In this document: positions 16,696 through 25,382 of the stretch, piece by piece
How positions within the stretch are numbered: the stretch's first letter is position 1
How the letters are laid out: each line of letters starts with the position of its first letter
Assembly (NCBI RefSeq): GCF_014337215.1
Contig: NZ_CP060635.1
Location: forward strand, 1-64,000
DNA: 64,000 nt
Direction: 5' to 3'
Source: Wansuia hejianensis
Lineage (GTDB): Bacteria > Bacillota > Clostridia > Lachnospirales > Lachnospiraceae
The notes under the pieces: generated by a model
The model's database searches: none
What the model saw: only the letters and a program-made list of their open reading frames with translations
Told to the model about the DNA's origin: nothing
Made by a program: the position numbers and the translations under genes

Positions 16696-18153
16696 ATGGG
16701 TACAATTATTGGTGATGGAATTACTTTTGATGATGTCCTGCTGGTTCCGCAGTACTCCGAAGTAACACCCAATATGGTAGATCTGACTACGTCTCTGACG
16801 AAGAAAATCAAGCTCAATATCCCCATGATGAGTGCAGGAATGGATACTGTCACCGAGCACCGGATGGCGATTGCAATGGCCAGGCAGGGGGGTATTGGAA
16901 TTATTCACAAGAACATGTCTGTAGAACAGCAGGCGGAGGAAGTGGATAAGGTAAAGCGGTCAGAGAACGGTGTGATCACCGATCCATTTTATCTGTCTCC
17001 TGAGAATACATTGGAAGATGCCAACAACCTGATGGCGAAATACCGCATTTCCGGCGTGCCCGTCACAGAAGGCAAGAGACTGGTGGGCATTATTACCAAC
17101 CGGGATCTGATGTTTGAAGAGGATTTTTCCAAGAAAATCAAGGAGTCTATGACCTCCGAAGGATTAGTGACTGCCCGCGAGGGGGTGACTCTGGAGGAAG
17201 CCAAGAAGATACTCGCGAAGGCCAGGAAGGAAAAGCTGCCCATCGTGGATGAGAATTTCAATCTGAAGGGCCTGATTACCATCAAGGATATTGAGAAGCA
17301 GATCAAATATCCGCTGTCAGCCAAGGACTCTCAGGGGCGCCTGCTGTGCGGGGCTGCGGTGGGGATTACTTCCAATGTTCTGGAGCGTGTGTCGGCGCTG
17401 GTGGATGCCCATGTGGATGTGATCGTCATTGATTCAGCCCATGGCCATTCCTCCAATATTTTTAATACGCTTCGCACGATTAAGGGAGAATTTCCGGATC
17501 TGCAGGTGGTTGCGGGCAACGTGGCCACAGCGGAGGCAACCAGAGATCTGATCGCGGCCGGGGCAGATGCGGTGAAGGTGGGAATCGGCCCCGGTTCTAT
17601 CTGTACCACCCGCGTGGTTGCCGGAATCGGCGTGCCGCAGATTACCGCTGTCATGAACTGCTATGAAGAGGCCAGGAAGACAGGCACTCCAATTATAGCC
17701 GACGGCGGAATCAAATACTCCGGCGATATCACGAAGGCCATTGCAGCCGGAGCCAACGTCTGCATGATGGGAAGTATCTTCGCAGGCTGCGACGAGAGCC
17801 CGGGAACCTTTGAATTATTCCAGGGCAGGAAATATAAAGTATACCGTGGAATGGGTTCAATTGCCGCCATGGAGAACGGAAGCAAGGACCGCTACTTCCA
17901 GTCCGACGCCAAGAAACTGGTGCCGGAAGGCGTAGAAGGGCGTGTCGCTTATAAGGGGATGCTTGAGGATGCCGTCTTCCAGCTGATCGGCGGTCTGCGT
18001 TCAGGCATGGGCTACTGCGGGGCTAAGGATATCGAGACGTTAAAGACGACGGCAAAATTTGTGAAGATTTCAGCGGCTTCTCTGAAAGAATCACACCCGC
18101 ATGACATTCATATTACAAAAGAAGCGCCAAATTACAGTGTAGACGATAAATAA
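16696..18153 (+). CDS. guaB: IMP dehydrogenase
   Basis: 485 residues; oxidises IMP to XMP with NAD+, the committed step to GMP. A TIM barrel is interrupted by a tandem CBS pair (about 90-205). The active-site loop GPGSICTTRVVAG places the catalytic cysteine at about C303. NADGGIKYSGD-like (IADGGIKYSGD) and GMGSIAAM phosphate-binding segments and the flap are present. AAGGGAGGAAAG precedes the ATG. It is followed by a terminator-like hairpin. GMP supply links it to GTP, the CodY effector. Confidence 0.97.
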   Translation: MGTIIGDGITFDDVLLVPQYSEVTPNMVDLTTSLTKKIKLNIPMMSAGMDTVTEHRMAIAMARQGGIGIIHKNMSVEQQAEEVDKVKRSENGVITDPFYLSPENTLEDANNLMAKYRISGVPVTEGKRLVGIITNRDLMFEEDFSKKIKESMTSEGLVTAREGVTLEEAKKILAKARKEKLPIVDENFNLKGLITIKDIEKQIKYPLSAKDSQGRLLCGAAVGITSNVLERVSALVDAHVDVIVIDSAHGHSSNIFNTLRTIKGEFPDLQVVAGNVATAEATRDLIAAGADAVKVGIGPGSICTTRVVAGIGVPQITAVMNCYEEARKTGTPIIADGGIKYSGDITKAIAAGANVCMMGSIFAGCDESPGTFELFQGRKYKVYRGMGSIAAMENGSKDRYFQSDAKKLVPEGVEGRVAYKGMLEDAVFQLIGGLRSGMGYCGAKDIETLKTTAKFVKISAASLKESHPHDIHITKEAPNYSVDDK

Positions 18154-18159
18154 AGGGGG

Positions 18160-18203
18160 AAGGGCCAGGGCAGATTTCTGACGGGAATCAGTCCGGCCCT
18201 TTT
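18160..18203 (+). terminator. Probable terminator after guaB
   Basis: AAGGGCC (18160-18166) pairs with GGCCCTT and is followed by a short T-run. The 27-nt loop region can form AGG..TCC and TCTGA-type inner pairs. It ends only 7 nt before the next start codon. Confidence 0.5.
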
Positions 18204-18209
18204 AGGCTT

Positions 18210-18908
18210 ATGGGAGAACAAAATCAATATAGAAGAACAGAAAGCCGCGCCGAGAGAATCAGGCGCGTGAAGAGAAACCGGCGCATTCTGCTGCTCGTGG
18301 TCATTGGAATTATTGCGGCGATTGTTGCGGCGATCGTGCTGGGAAGAGGAAGAGGCAGGATGAGCAGCGCGGGAAGGCCAGGCGATCTGGTTAACCTGGG
18401 GGAAGGCTGCCCGCCGCTGGATGTACAGCTTCTGACGCCGAATGAATATTCAAGGCCGCAGACGCCGCTGGAACAGGTGGATGGGATCGTAGTGCATTAT
18501 ACTGCAAATCCGGGCAGCTCAGCACAGGCGAACAGGAATTATTTTGAAGGCTTAAAGGATGGGACAGACGGGGTTTCTGCCAGCAGTCATTTCATCATCG
18601 GGCTCGGCGGAGAGATCATCCAGTGCATACCGACTGCGGAGGTTTCCTATGCGTCTAATGACAGGAACTTTGACACCATATCCATAGAATGCTGTCATCC
18701 GGATGAAAGCGGCCAGTTTACGGATGATACATATCAGTCATTAGTGGAATTAACTGCCTGGCTGTGTAATCGCTTTCAGCTTTCCTCAGAAGATGTGATC
18801 CGTCATTATGACGTGACCGGGAAAGAATGCCCTAAGTATTTTGTAGATCATGAGGACGCCTGGGAGCAGTTCAGGAACGATGTGCAGAAGCAGATTGATA
18901 AACTGTGA
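18210..18908 (+). CDS. Membrane-anchored N-acetylmuramoyl-L-alanine amidase (Amidase_2)
   Basis: 232 residues. A basic N-terminus is followed by one transmembrane helix (about 30-47), then an extracytoplasmic amidase_2/PGRP-like domain. Zinc ligands are suggested by VVHYTANPG (His), DVIRHYDVTGKECPKY (His, Cys). The domain would cleave the amide between MurNAc and L-alanine in peptidoglycan. The ATG at 18210 has no good Shine-Dalgarno sequence and follows a hairpin directly; an in-frame GTG at 18267 still precedes the helix and is an alternative. The downstream serine hydrolase could also act on cell-wall peptides. Confidence 0.85.
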   Translation: MGEQNQYRRTESRAERIRRVKRNRRILLLVVIGIIAAIVAAIVLGRGRGRMSSAGRPGDLVNLGEGCPPLDVQLLTPNEYSRPQTPLEQVDGIVVHYTANPGSSAQANRNYFEGLKDGTDGVSASSHFIIGLGGEIIQCIPTAEVSYASNDRNFDTISIECCHPDESGQFTDDTYQSLVELTAWLCNRFQLSSEDVIRHYDVTGKECPKYFVDHEDAWEQFRNDVQKQIDKL

Positions 18909-18951
18909 GGTTCCGGCTAATGGAATACAAGGCGACAGGGAGGATGATAAA

Positions 18952-20148
18952 ATGAAAGAATTGCAGCGGCGGGAGATGCTGGAGGAGGCATTGGACCGTT
19001 TCGCAGAAGGCTGGATTGCTCCGGATAATATTCCGGGCATGGCCGTCCGGATTAAACACAGGGGGAATACTCTGTATGACAAATGCTTTGGTTTTATGGA
19101 TTATGGACAGACAAAGCCCATGGAGAGGGACACGATCTGCCGGATTTATTCCATGACAAAACCGGTCACAGCCGTAGCTGTCCATATCCTGATTGAGAGG
19201 GGGCTTTTGGAATATCACGCTCCGCTCAAAGAGTATCTTCCTGAATTTTCCCACATGATGGTACAGACCCGCGAAGGACTGGTGCCGGCCAGAAGGGATA
19301 TAGAGCTGTTGGATCTGCTCCGGATGACATCGGGTATTGTATATCCGGACAATTATATGGACGCGGCCACACTGGTGATGAATCAGTCGTTTGAGAGGAT
19401 TCATGAACGTCTGCGCTCCGGAGAAGTGATCTCCACCCGGGACATGGTGAGGGAAATTGCGAAGAATCCTCTGGCCTTCCATCCAGGGGAGGGCTGGCGC
19501 TATGGCTTCAGTGCAGATGTGATGGGAGCGGTGATCGAGGTGGTTACCGGCATGAGCCTGGGTGAATTTTACCGCAGGGAAATTTTCGGGCCGCTGGAGA
19601 TGTGGGATACTGACTTCCGGGTGCCGGAAGGAAAGCTGCACCGTCTGGCGGATCTCTATGAATGTACCGTCCGGGGAGACAGGCGGCAGACAACTCCGGC
19701 TGACTGTTTCGTCCTGGGGATGAGCGATGATACAGCCTGCCCCGGCTTTGAGGCGGGCGGCGCAGGCCTGTATTCTACGCTGGAGGATTACAGTCATTTT
19801 GTAGATATGCTGGTACAGGGCGGCATATATAAAGAGGAACGAATTCTGGGCAGGAAAACCATTGAGCTGATGACTACTAATCAGTTGACAGAGCAGCAGA
19901 AACGAACGATCACCGATCAGTTTGTCACTGGCAACGGTTATGCCAGCTTCCAGCGTGTGTTTGAGGACCGGGCGGTGTACGGTGGCAGCGGAACGCCGGG
20001 AGAATTTGGCTGGTCAGGCTGGACGGGGCCTTATGAGGCGGTGGACCAGGAAGAAGAATTCTCAATTGTGATGCTGATGCAGGTGAGGGATTATGATGTG
20101 ATCAGTCTTTACAGAAGAATCCGTAATATCGCGTATGCAATGATCTGA
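18952..20148 (+). CDS. Serine beta-lactamase-family hydrolase (class C/esterase-like)
   Basis: 398 residues of the beta-lactamase/DD-peptidase (PF00144) fold. Catalytic SMTK is at 67-70 (nucleophile S67, K70), the general-base tyrosine at Y184 in WRYGFSADV, and a YGGSGTPGEFGWSGW segment near 345 stands where KTG/HxG is expected. No signal peptide is seen, so it is probably cytoplasmic and more likely an esterase or peptidase than a beta-lactamase. The reading frame extends upstream into the amidase gene to 18850, but GGGAGGATGATAAA sits before the ATG at 18952. Confidence 0.85.
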   Translation: MKELQRREMLEEALDRFAEGWIAPDNIPGMAVRIKHRGNTLYDKCFGFMDYGQTKPMERDTICRIYSMTKPVTAVAVHILIERGLLEYHAPLKEYLPEFSHMMVQTREGLVPARRDIELLDLLRMTSGIVYPDNYMDAATLVMNQSFERIHERLRSGEVISTRDMVREIAKNPLAFHPGEGWRYGFSADVMGAVIEVVTGMSLGEFYRREIFGPLEMWDTDFRVPEGKLHRLADLYECTVRGDRRQTTPADCFVLGMSDDTACPGFEAGGAGLYSTLEDYSHFVDMLVQGGIYKEERILGRKTIELMTTNQLTEQQKRTITDQFVTGNGYASFQRVFEDRAVYGGSGTPGEFGWSGWTGPYEAVDQEEEFSIVMLMQVRDYDVISLYRRIRNIAYAMI

Positions 20149-20210
20149 GTGAAAGAATATCTCGTTCTCAAGATCAGGGCTGATATAAGCAGGCAGGAGG
20201 AGAGAAAGAT

Positions 20211-20714
20211 ATGGAAAGGCTGGACCGGCTTTTGGAAGAGATGGTCATCTACAATGCAGGAGATCCGAAACGGATACAGCATCTGGTCAAGGTGCATGAG
20301 TTTGCGCGGCTGATCGGAAGAATGGAAGGCTTGGATGAGAGGACGCTCCGGATTCTGGAGGCTGCTGCTTATGTACACGATATCGGAATCCGGAACGCGG
20401 AACGGAAATATGGTAAATGCGGCGGGAAGCTTCAGGAGCAGGAGGGACCGCCGGAAGCAGAACAATTGCTGAGAAGGCTGGGTTTTCCGGAAGGAGAGAA
20501 CGCCAGGATCTGCTATCTCGTGGGCCATCATCACACGTATCAGGATATAGAAGGTATGGATTATCAAATACTGGTGGAGGCGGATTTTCTGGTGAACTTC
20601 TTTGAGGATCATTCAGAGAGGAAAGCGGTGGAAACGGCTGTTTCCATGATTTTTCGTACAAGCGCCGGCAGGAGAGTCTGCCAGAAAATGTTCTTGGAGG
20701 AGCCAGATGAGTGA
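20211..20714 (+). CDS. HD-domain phosphohydrolase-like protein
   Basis: 167 residues. An HD domain is indicated by HLVKVHEFARLIG, AAAYVHDIGI (the HD pair) and LVGHHHTYQDIEG, followed by EADFLVNFFED. Family members hydrolyse nucleotides or cyclic dinucleotides; the substrate is unknown here. CAGGAGGAGAGAAAG precedes the ATG. It overlaps the next gene (nitrilase family) by 8 nt, so the two are translationally coupled. Confidence 0.85.
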   Translation: MERLDRLLEEMVIYNAGDPKRIQHLVKVHEFARLIGRMEGLDERTLRILEAAAYVHDIGIRNAERKYGKCGGKLQEQEGPPEAEQLLRRLGFPEGENARICYLVGHHHTYQDIEGMDYQILVEADFLVNFFEDHSERKAVETAVSMIFRTSAGRRVCQKMFLEEPDE

Positions 20715-21558
20715 GGGGAAATTTCAAATTGGATTGATTCAGATGGATTCTGGGGATCAATGGGAGGGAAACCGGAAGGCCGCGGCGAGATATATCAGTC
20801 AGGCTGCTGAGGCCGGTGCCTCGCTGGTGATATTTCCAGAAACTGTAGATTATATCGGAACGGATTTCCGGGGCAGTGCGGCGGAAGTGCCGGGGCCGGT
20901 GACGGATTTTTTTCGGGAACAGGCAGTGAAATATGGGCTGTACCTCCATTGCGGAAGTATTACCGAGAGAGTCCCGGGGAGCCTTCCGAAGAATACCTCC
21001 CTGGTATTCGGGCCGGATGGGACGATTCTGGGGCGGTACAGCAAGCTGCATCTGTTTGATGTGGAACTGGAGGAAGGCCCCAGCTACCGTGAATCCGACG
21101 ATGTGACAGGGGGGGAGGATATCTGCCTGGTGAAGACACCGCTGTGCACCATGGGTCTGTCGGTCTGCTACGATATGCGTTTTCCGGAGCTGTACCGCCT
21201 GATGGCAGGACACGGGGCACAGCTTTTGGTTAACTGTGCTAATTTTACTGCCAATACGGGGAAGGATCACTGGGAACCGCTGCTTCGTGCACGGGCCATT
21301 GAAAATACCTGCTATGTGGCGGCGGTGGGCCAATGCGGAAGAAAGCCAAAATTCCAGGCCTGGGGGCATACGATGCTGGTCAGCCCCTGGGGGGAAGTCA
21401 TTGCCGCACTGGAGAATGAGCCGGGAGTTTTGACCGGGGAGATTGACCTGGGCAAGCTGGAGCAGGTGCGCAGACAGATTCCGTCCCTGAAGAATGTGAG
21501 AGAAGATGTCTACCGGCTGGAAAGCAGGAGAATGAAGGTATATCCGGAAGTTATGTAA
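20707..21558 (+). CDS. Carbon-nitrogen hydrolase (nitrilase superfamily)
   Basis: 283 residues with the complete catalytic triad E45 (IFPETVDY), K113 (GRYSKLHLFD) and C154 (LSVCYDMRFPELYR). The sequence is close to the Nit/omega-amidase branch, which hydrolyses alpha-ketoglutaramate or deaminated glutathione; this sub-assignment is tentative. TTGGAGGAG precedes the ATG, which lies inside the end of the HD gene. A hairpin follows after about 20 nt. Confidence 0.88.
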   Translation: MSEGKFQIGLIQMDSGDQWEGNRKAAARYISQAAEAGASLVIFPETVDYIGTDFRGSAAEVPGPVTDFFREQAVKYGLYLHCGSITERVPGSLPKNTSLVFGPDGTILGRYSKLHLFDVELEEGPSYRESDDVTGGEDICLVKTPLCTMGLSVCYDMRFPELYRLMAGHGAQLLVNCANFTANTGKDHWEPLLRARAIENTCYVAAVGQCGRKPKFQAWGHTMLVSPWGEVIAALENEPGVLTGEIDLGKLEQVRRQIPSLKNVREDVYRLESRRMKVYPEVM

Positions 21559-21575
21559 TACATTCCCCGGCGGGC

Positions 21576-21630
21576 AAAAATGCGCAGAGGACTGGCCGGC
21601 TGTTGAAATCCGGTATTCCTCTGCGCAGTT
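21576..21630 (-). terminator. Bidirectional terminator between nitrilase and phosphoribosyltransferase-like gene
   Basis: Arms TGCGCAGAGGA / TCCTCTGCGCA (11 bp) with inner CCGG pairs. On the minus strand the stem is followed by TTTTTG, giving a strong terminator for the leftward gene. On the plus strand GTTGGTTTT follows, so it may also stop the rightward genes. Confidence 0.8.
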
Positions 21631-21650
21631 GGTTTTGAGCCAGGAGAAAT

Positions 21651-22292
21651 TTATAGTTCTGAGTATCCAAAGCTGTTGACCAGTGCGTCCAGCGGCACTT
21701 TGTTTTTACAAAGGGGACATTCCCCATGGCGGTAGGAGACATAGTCAGGAATATCCTCAGGGTGGAAGGCAGAAGTAATTTCCACTCCGTCAATCTCAGT
21801 AATGGCGCTGAATATGGCGGTAACGCCGCTGATTATGCCCTGGTAATAGCGGATGCATTCCAGTCCGGCCTGAAGTGTATGGCCCGTATCGACAGAACCC
21901 AGCAAGACGAGGATATGTTTCCGGCGGATCGCAATCTGAAGATTGTCCCGGAAGATGATCTGTCCCGAAGAGCTGTATTCCGGAGACACCACGTAGATCG
22001 TGCGGTGGGCGTTGTAGGAGAGTATCCCGGATTTTGTAAGTTCTTCAGCCAGATAAGTCCCGATTACTTCCGTACCGTCCAGACAGACGATCGTATCCAC
22101 CGGAGTCGTGATTTCATACCGGGTAGACAAGACAGAAGCAACGCCGTGAGCTTCGCTGCAGCGGGTTTTCATGGTGGTAATATCCATGTAATTCGTGATA
22201 TGCGACTGTGAAGTGGCAAAATGTCCGGGTATTACCTTCAGCTGTACTCTGGGATCCAGCTGGGCTTTGATTTTGATTACTTCCTTGTTCAT
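21651..22292 (-). CDS. Phosphoribosyltransferase-like protein with divergent PRPP loop
   Basis: 213 residues resembling type I phosphoribosyltransferases (orotate PRTase-like) by overall pattern. The loop at about residues 134-144 reads HILVLLGSVDTGHTL, where catalytic members have two acidic residues (VVDDVxTTG); here the acidic pair is missing. The C-terminus carries one CPLC pair (about 191-194). It could be a regulator or a PRTase with an altered site. The frame reaches 22439, but AAAGGAGAGGG precedes the ATG at 22292. It has its own promoter and diverges from the alcohol dehydrogenase. Confidence 0.65.
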   Translation of the reverse strand: MNKEVIKIKAQLDPRVQLKVIPGHFATSQSHITNYMDITTMKTRCSEAHGVASVLSTRYEITTPVDTIVCLDGTEVIGTYLAEELTKSGILSYNAHRTIYVVSPEYSSSGQIIFRDNLQIAIRRKHILVLLGSVDTGHTLQAGLECIRYYQGIISGVTAIFSAITEIDGVEITSAFHPEDIPDYVSYRHGECPLCKNKVPLDALVNSFGYSEL

Positions 22293-22389
22293 AACTCCCT
22301 CTCCTTTCATCCGCGCTGTAGACGGATTAGCAGTAATATTTGACAGATGTTGTGCAAATATCGCTGCAAATACATGATATAGTAAGAAT

Positions 22390-22418
22390 ATTATACCATA
22401 ATATCCCGGACAACACAA
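22390..22418 (-). promoter_or_regulatory. Promoter of the phosphoribosyltransferase-like gene
   Basis: On the minus strand TTGTGT (22418-22413), 17 nt, TATAAT (22395-22390). It lies about 100 nt upstream of the start codon. Confidence 0.65.
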
Positions 22419-22447
22419 TTGGTCTGTAATCTGAGACAAAACGGAAG

Positions 22448-22475
22448 TTGACTGTCTGGGTATTTGTAGTACAAT
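22448..22475 (+). promoter_or_regulatory. Promoter of the iron-containing alcohol dehydrogenase
   Basis: TTGACT, 16 nt and TACAAT, about 45 nt before the gene and back to back with the leftward promoter. Confidence 0.6.
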
Positions 22476-22520
22476 ATCAGTAGCGTATTTATGAGTAAAG
22501 TTGATTCAGGAGGGAACAGG

Positions 22521-23699
22521 ATGCAGAATTTTATACAGTATACGCCGACAGAGGTGGTTTTTGGCAAAGGTACGGAGGCCCTGACGGGGGCAGAGGCTGT
22601 GAAATGGGGAGGCCGACGGGTGCTGATTGTCTTTGGCGGCGGGAGCGTTGTCCGCAGCGGGTTGCTGAAGCGTGTGGAAGACTCATTGGAGCAGGCTGGG
22701 GTTGCCTACGAAGAATTTGGAGGCGTGAAGCCGAACCCAAGGCTGTCCCATGCGGAGGAAGGAGTGAAACGGGCTGTTGAATTTGGAGCGGACATGATCC
22801 TGGCAGTCGGAGGGGGAAGCTCCATTGATACGGCAAAGGGTATCGCGCATGGAGCGGCGAATCCTGGGGTAAAGCTCTGGGATATCTGGACGAAAAAGGT
22901 GCCGCTTGAACGGTCACTGCCCATTGGTGCGGTGCTGACAATTGCGGCGGCAGGAAGTGAGATGAGTGATTCCGCCGTTTTAACCAATGAGGAGACCGGC
23001 AAAAAGGCAGGAATTAATACGGATTTCAACCGGGTAAAGTTTGCTGTGATGAATCCGGAGCTGACTTATACTCTGCCGGAATATCAGTTAGCCTGTGGTG
23101 TGACAGATATCATGATGCATACGATGGAACGCTATTTTATACCGGGTATCAAGTGCCAGCTGACTGATGAAATAGCAGAGGGGCTGCTGCGGACCGTGAT
23201 TGAGAATGGCCGGATCGTGCTGAAGAATAAACAGGACTATGACGCCCAGGCTGAGATCATGTGGTGCTCCAGTTTATCTCACAATAATCTGACAGAGGCG
23301 GGCAGGGGAAAGGATTTTTCCGTGCATAAGCTGGGCCATGCGCTGAGCGCGAAATACGATGTGGCCCATGGGGCCAGCCTTGCGGCGGTCTGGGGCTCCT
23401 GGGCGAAGTATGTATACGGGGGAGCGCTGGAACGGTTCGCGAAGTTCGGGCGGAAGGTCTGGGGAGTGCAGGCGGAGGACGATCAGACGGCTGCACTTGA
23501 AGGGATTGAGGCAACCGTGGAGTATTTCCATGCCATTGGGATGCCTGTAAGCCTTAAGGAGCTGGGAGTTGCGCCGTCTCCTGCGGAGTTAAAGGCACTC
23601 GCTCTGGATGCTACCATGAATGACAGTGTGAAGCTGACGAGAATCAGGCCGCTGGGTGCAAAAGAGATCCTGGAGATATTTGAGATGGCGCTTGGTTAA
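22521..23699 (+). CDS. Iron-containing alcohol dehydrogenase (butanol-dehydrogenase type)
   Basis: 392 residues of the Fe-ADH family, NAD(P)H-dependent reduction of aldehydes to alcohols. The nucleotide-binding GGGSSIDTAKGIAHG segment (about 96-110) and the metal-binding block DIMMHTMERYF..KLGHALSAKYDVAHGASLA (in two parts, about 195-205 and 273-291) are visible. It looks like the YqhD/BdhA branch. An upstream in-frame ATG at 22491 exists, but CAGGAGGGAACAGG fits the ATG at 22521. The gene is monocistronic, followed by a terminator. Confidence 0.9.
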   Translation: MQNFIQYTPTEVVFGKGTEALTGAEAVKWGGRRVLIVFGGGSVVRSGLLKRVEDSLEQAGVAYEEFGGVKPNPRLSHAEEGVKRAVEFGADMILAVGGGSSIDTAKGIAHGAANPGVKLWDIWTKKVPLERSLPIGAVLTIAAAGSEMSDSAVLTNEETGKKAGINTDFNRVKFAVMNPELTYTLPEYQLACGVTDIMMHTMERYFIPGIKCQLTDEIAEGLLRTVIENGRIVLKNKQDYDAQAEIMWCSSLSHNNLTEAGRGKDFSVHKLGHALSAKYDVAHGASLAAVWGSWAKYVYGGALERFAKFGRKVWGVQAEDDQTAALEGIEATVEYFHAIGMPVSLKELGVAPSPAELKALALDATMNDSVKLTRIRPLGAKEILEIFEMALG

Positions 23700-23758
23700 A
23701 GCCTGTAAAAGACGTCCCTCCTGCGGGCATCGGGACGGAAAAGGAATGTGTGAGACAG

Positions 23759-23826
23759 CTGCAGGGGTGTCCGCCTGTCCTGCGTGGGGTAACACGTAGA
23801 ACACGGTGGATGCCCCTGCAGTTTCT
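23759..23826 (+). terminator. Terminator after the alcohol dehydrogenase
   Basis: Arms CTGCAGGGG / CCCCTGCAG with additional TCC/GGA pairs, followed by TTTCTTG. No T-run follows on the minus strand, so it probably serves only the rightward gene. Confidence 0.7.
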
Positions 23827-23841
23827 TGTCCGGGGAGATTC

Positions 23842-24714
23842 TCAGCGCTGCTGTTTCACAAGGCTGACGATGTTTTGCAGAGGTTCGTTCAGATGCTTTT
23901 GCTTTTTAAATACAAAATGTGTGTGATTGACCAGGGGCAGGCCTGGGAGGTGCAGCTCGGCCAATGAGTGGTTTTCTACTTTTTTCCGGATCATATTGAC
24001 GGGAAGAAAAGCAACGCCAAAATCCTGCAGCGCGGCCTGAAGCAGTGCATTGGAATTGGTGGAAGTCCAGTCGGGAACGGCGCACAGGCCCTGCAGCAGA
24101 AAAAAGCTGTCTACGGTGTCCCGGATGGCGCTTCCCTTTTCACGCATCAGCAGAGGGAGATTGATAAGTTCATTCAGAGAACTCACTGGGTGGCTGAGAG
24201 CAAAGGAGGGGGAACAGACTGCGTGTATAGTATAGGAAGAAAATGGTATTCCCTCCGCCCATTCGGCGGATACAACGCCTTCGATGAATGCGGCGTCCAG
24301 ATCATTGCTGTTCAGCTTTTCCATAACTGTGGCCGCACTGGCTATTACCACTTCGATTCTGACGGCAGGGAATTTCTCCTTTTGCAGCCGCAGGAGCTGA
24401 GGGAGGCGGTCGTTAGCAATGGTGATGCAGGAACCGATGCGCAGCGCAGACTGGCTGTCCAATCGGTTAAGATCCTGCTCTACTTCCCTGTAAAGTTCCA
24501 GCAGGGCTTCGCTTTTATCCAGCAGAAGCCTGCCGGTGGGCGTTAGTACCACCTGCTTTGGATAGCGCTCAAATAAGAGCGTGCCTGCTTCCCGCTCCAG
24601 CTCTGATATGGCTTTAGATACGGCAGGCTGTGTCATATACAGGGCTGCGGCTGCTTTTGTAAAACTTTTCATTTGGGCTGCGGTCTGAAAAATGTGAAGC
24701 TTTCGTATGTCCAT
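23842..24714 (-). CDS. LysR-family transcriptional regulator
   Basis: 290 residues: an N-terminal winged helix MDIRKLHIFQTAAQMKSFTKAAAAL..QPAVSKAISELE (about 1-50) and a LysR substrate-binding domain (about 88-290). The order suggests a CysB/CysL-like member. It diverges from the two-gene chromate transporter and probably regulates it and itself. An inverted repeat sits 13 nt before its start codon. Confidence 0.9.
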   Translation of the reverse strand: MDIRKLHIFQTAAQMKSFTKAAAALYMTQPAVSKAISELEREAGTLLFERYPKQVVLTPTGRLLLDKSEALLELYREVEQDLNRLDSQSALRIGSCITIANDRLPQLLRLQKEKFPAVRIEVVIASAATVMEKLNSNDLDAAFIEGVVSAEWAEGIPFSSYTIHAVCSPSFALSHPVSSLNELINLPLLMREKGSAIRDTVDSFFLLQGLCAVPDWTSTNSNALLQAALQDFGVAFLPVNMIRKKVENHSLAELHLPGLPLVNHTHFVFKKQKHLNEPLQNIVSLVKQQR

Positions 24715-24726
24715 GAGTGATTCTCC

Positions 24727-24742
24727 ATAACTGTATGGTTAT
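24727..24742. promoter_or_regulatory. Candidate LysR operator
   Basis: ATAACTGTATGGTTAT is a perfect ATAAC-N6-GTTAT dyad containing the T-N11-A core of LysR sites. It lies in the leader of the LysR gene, where binding would give autorepression. Confidence 0.55.
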
Positions 24743-24754
24743 CTGTTCTATGAA

Positions 24755-24783
24755 ATAATATAATTTTATTTATCTTTCGTCAA
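24755..24783 (-). promoter_or_regulatory. Promoter of the LysR gene
   Basis: On the minus strand TTGACG (24783-24778), 17 nt, TATTAT (24760-24755). Confidence 0.6.
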
Positions 24784-24812
24784 GTGGTAGAATAGCGGGA
24801 GAGGTGGAAAAT

Positions 24813-25382
24813 ATGAAAAGTAAAAAGGACCTGGCCTGGATGTTCTGTATCAATTTATTCATCAGCGCGTTTACCTTTGGAGGCGGATACGTTGTCATCC
24901 CGATGATACGGAAATATTATGTGGAAAAGAAAAGATACTTTGACGAAGAGGAGCTGATGAAGATTGCGGCAATTGCTCAGTCTTCTCCGGGCGCGATCGC
25001 GGTTAATATGAGTGCGCTGTCCGGCTACAGAGTGGCCGGAAGAGCTGGACTGGCGGTTGGCTGCGTGGCCGCGGTCCTGCCTCCGCTGATCATTCTGGCC
25101 GCCGTGTCGGCGGTCTACGCGTTAATTCGCGACAATGCGGTCGTAAACGCGGTGCTGAAGGGAATGGAAGCGGGAGTCGCAGCTTTAATTGTGGAAGTGA
25201 TTTATGATATGTACGTTATGGTCTTCAGAGAAAAGCAGTGGTTTTTTTCACTGATGGCGCCTGCTGTTTTCGTGCTGAATTACGTATTTAAAATCAATGT
25301 GGCGCTTTTAATTGCCGGAAGCGTGTTCATATGCATTTTAAAGGCGGGACTGGCGCGCAGGAAGGAAAGGAGGACGTCATGA
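24813..25382 (+). CDS. Chromate transporter family protein, first half
   Basis: 189 residues, about five to six hydrophobic segments, with the CHR-domain motif FTFGGGYVVIPMIRKYYVEK (about 20-39) and QSSPGAIAVNMSALSGYRVAG. In short-chain CHR systems two such half-proteins form the antiporter that full-length ChrA encodes in one chain. The true substrate in gut anaerobes is unknown. A GTG at 24804 is in frame, but GGGAGAGGTGG suits the ATG at 24813. The stop overlaps the next start by 4 nt (ATGA). Confidence 0.88.
   Translation: MKSKKDLAWMFCINLFISAFTFGGGYVVIPMIRKYYVEKKRYFDEEELMKIAAIAQSSPGAIAVNMSALSGYRVAGRAGLAVGCVAAVLPPLIILAAVSAVYALIRDNAVVNAVLKGMEAGVAALIVEVIYDMYVMVFREKQWFFSLMAPAVFVLNYVFKINVALLIAGSVFICILKAGLARRKERRTS

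Noticed and set aside
18871..19797. 308-codon open frame opposite the serine hydrolase
   Set aside because: Antisense shadow without start signals; the plus-strand frame has intact catalytic motifs.
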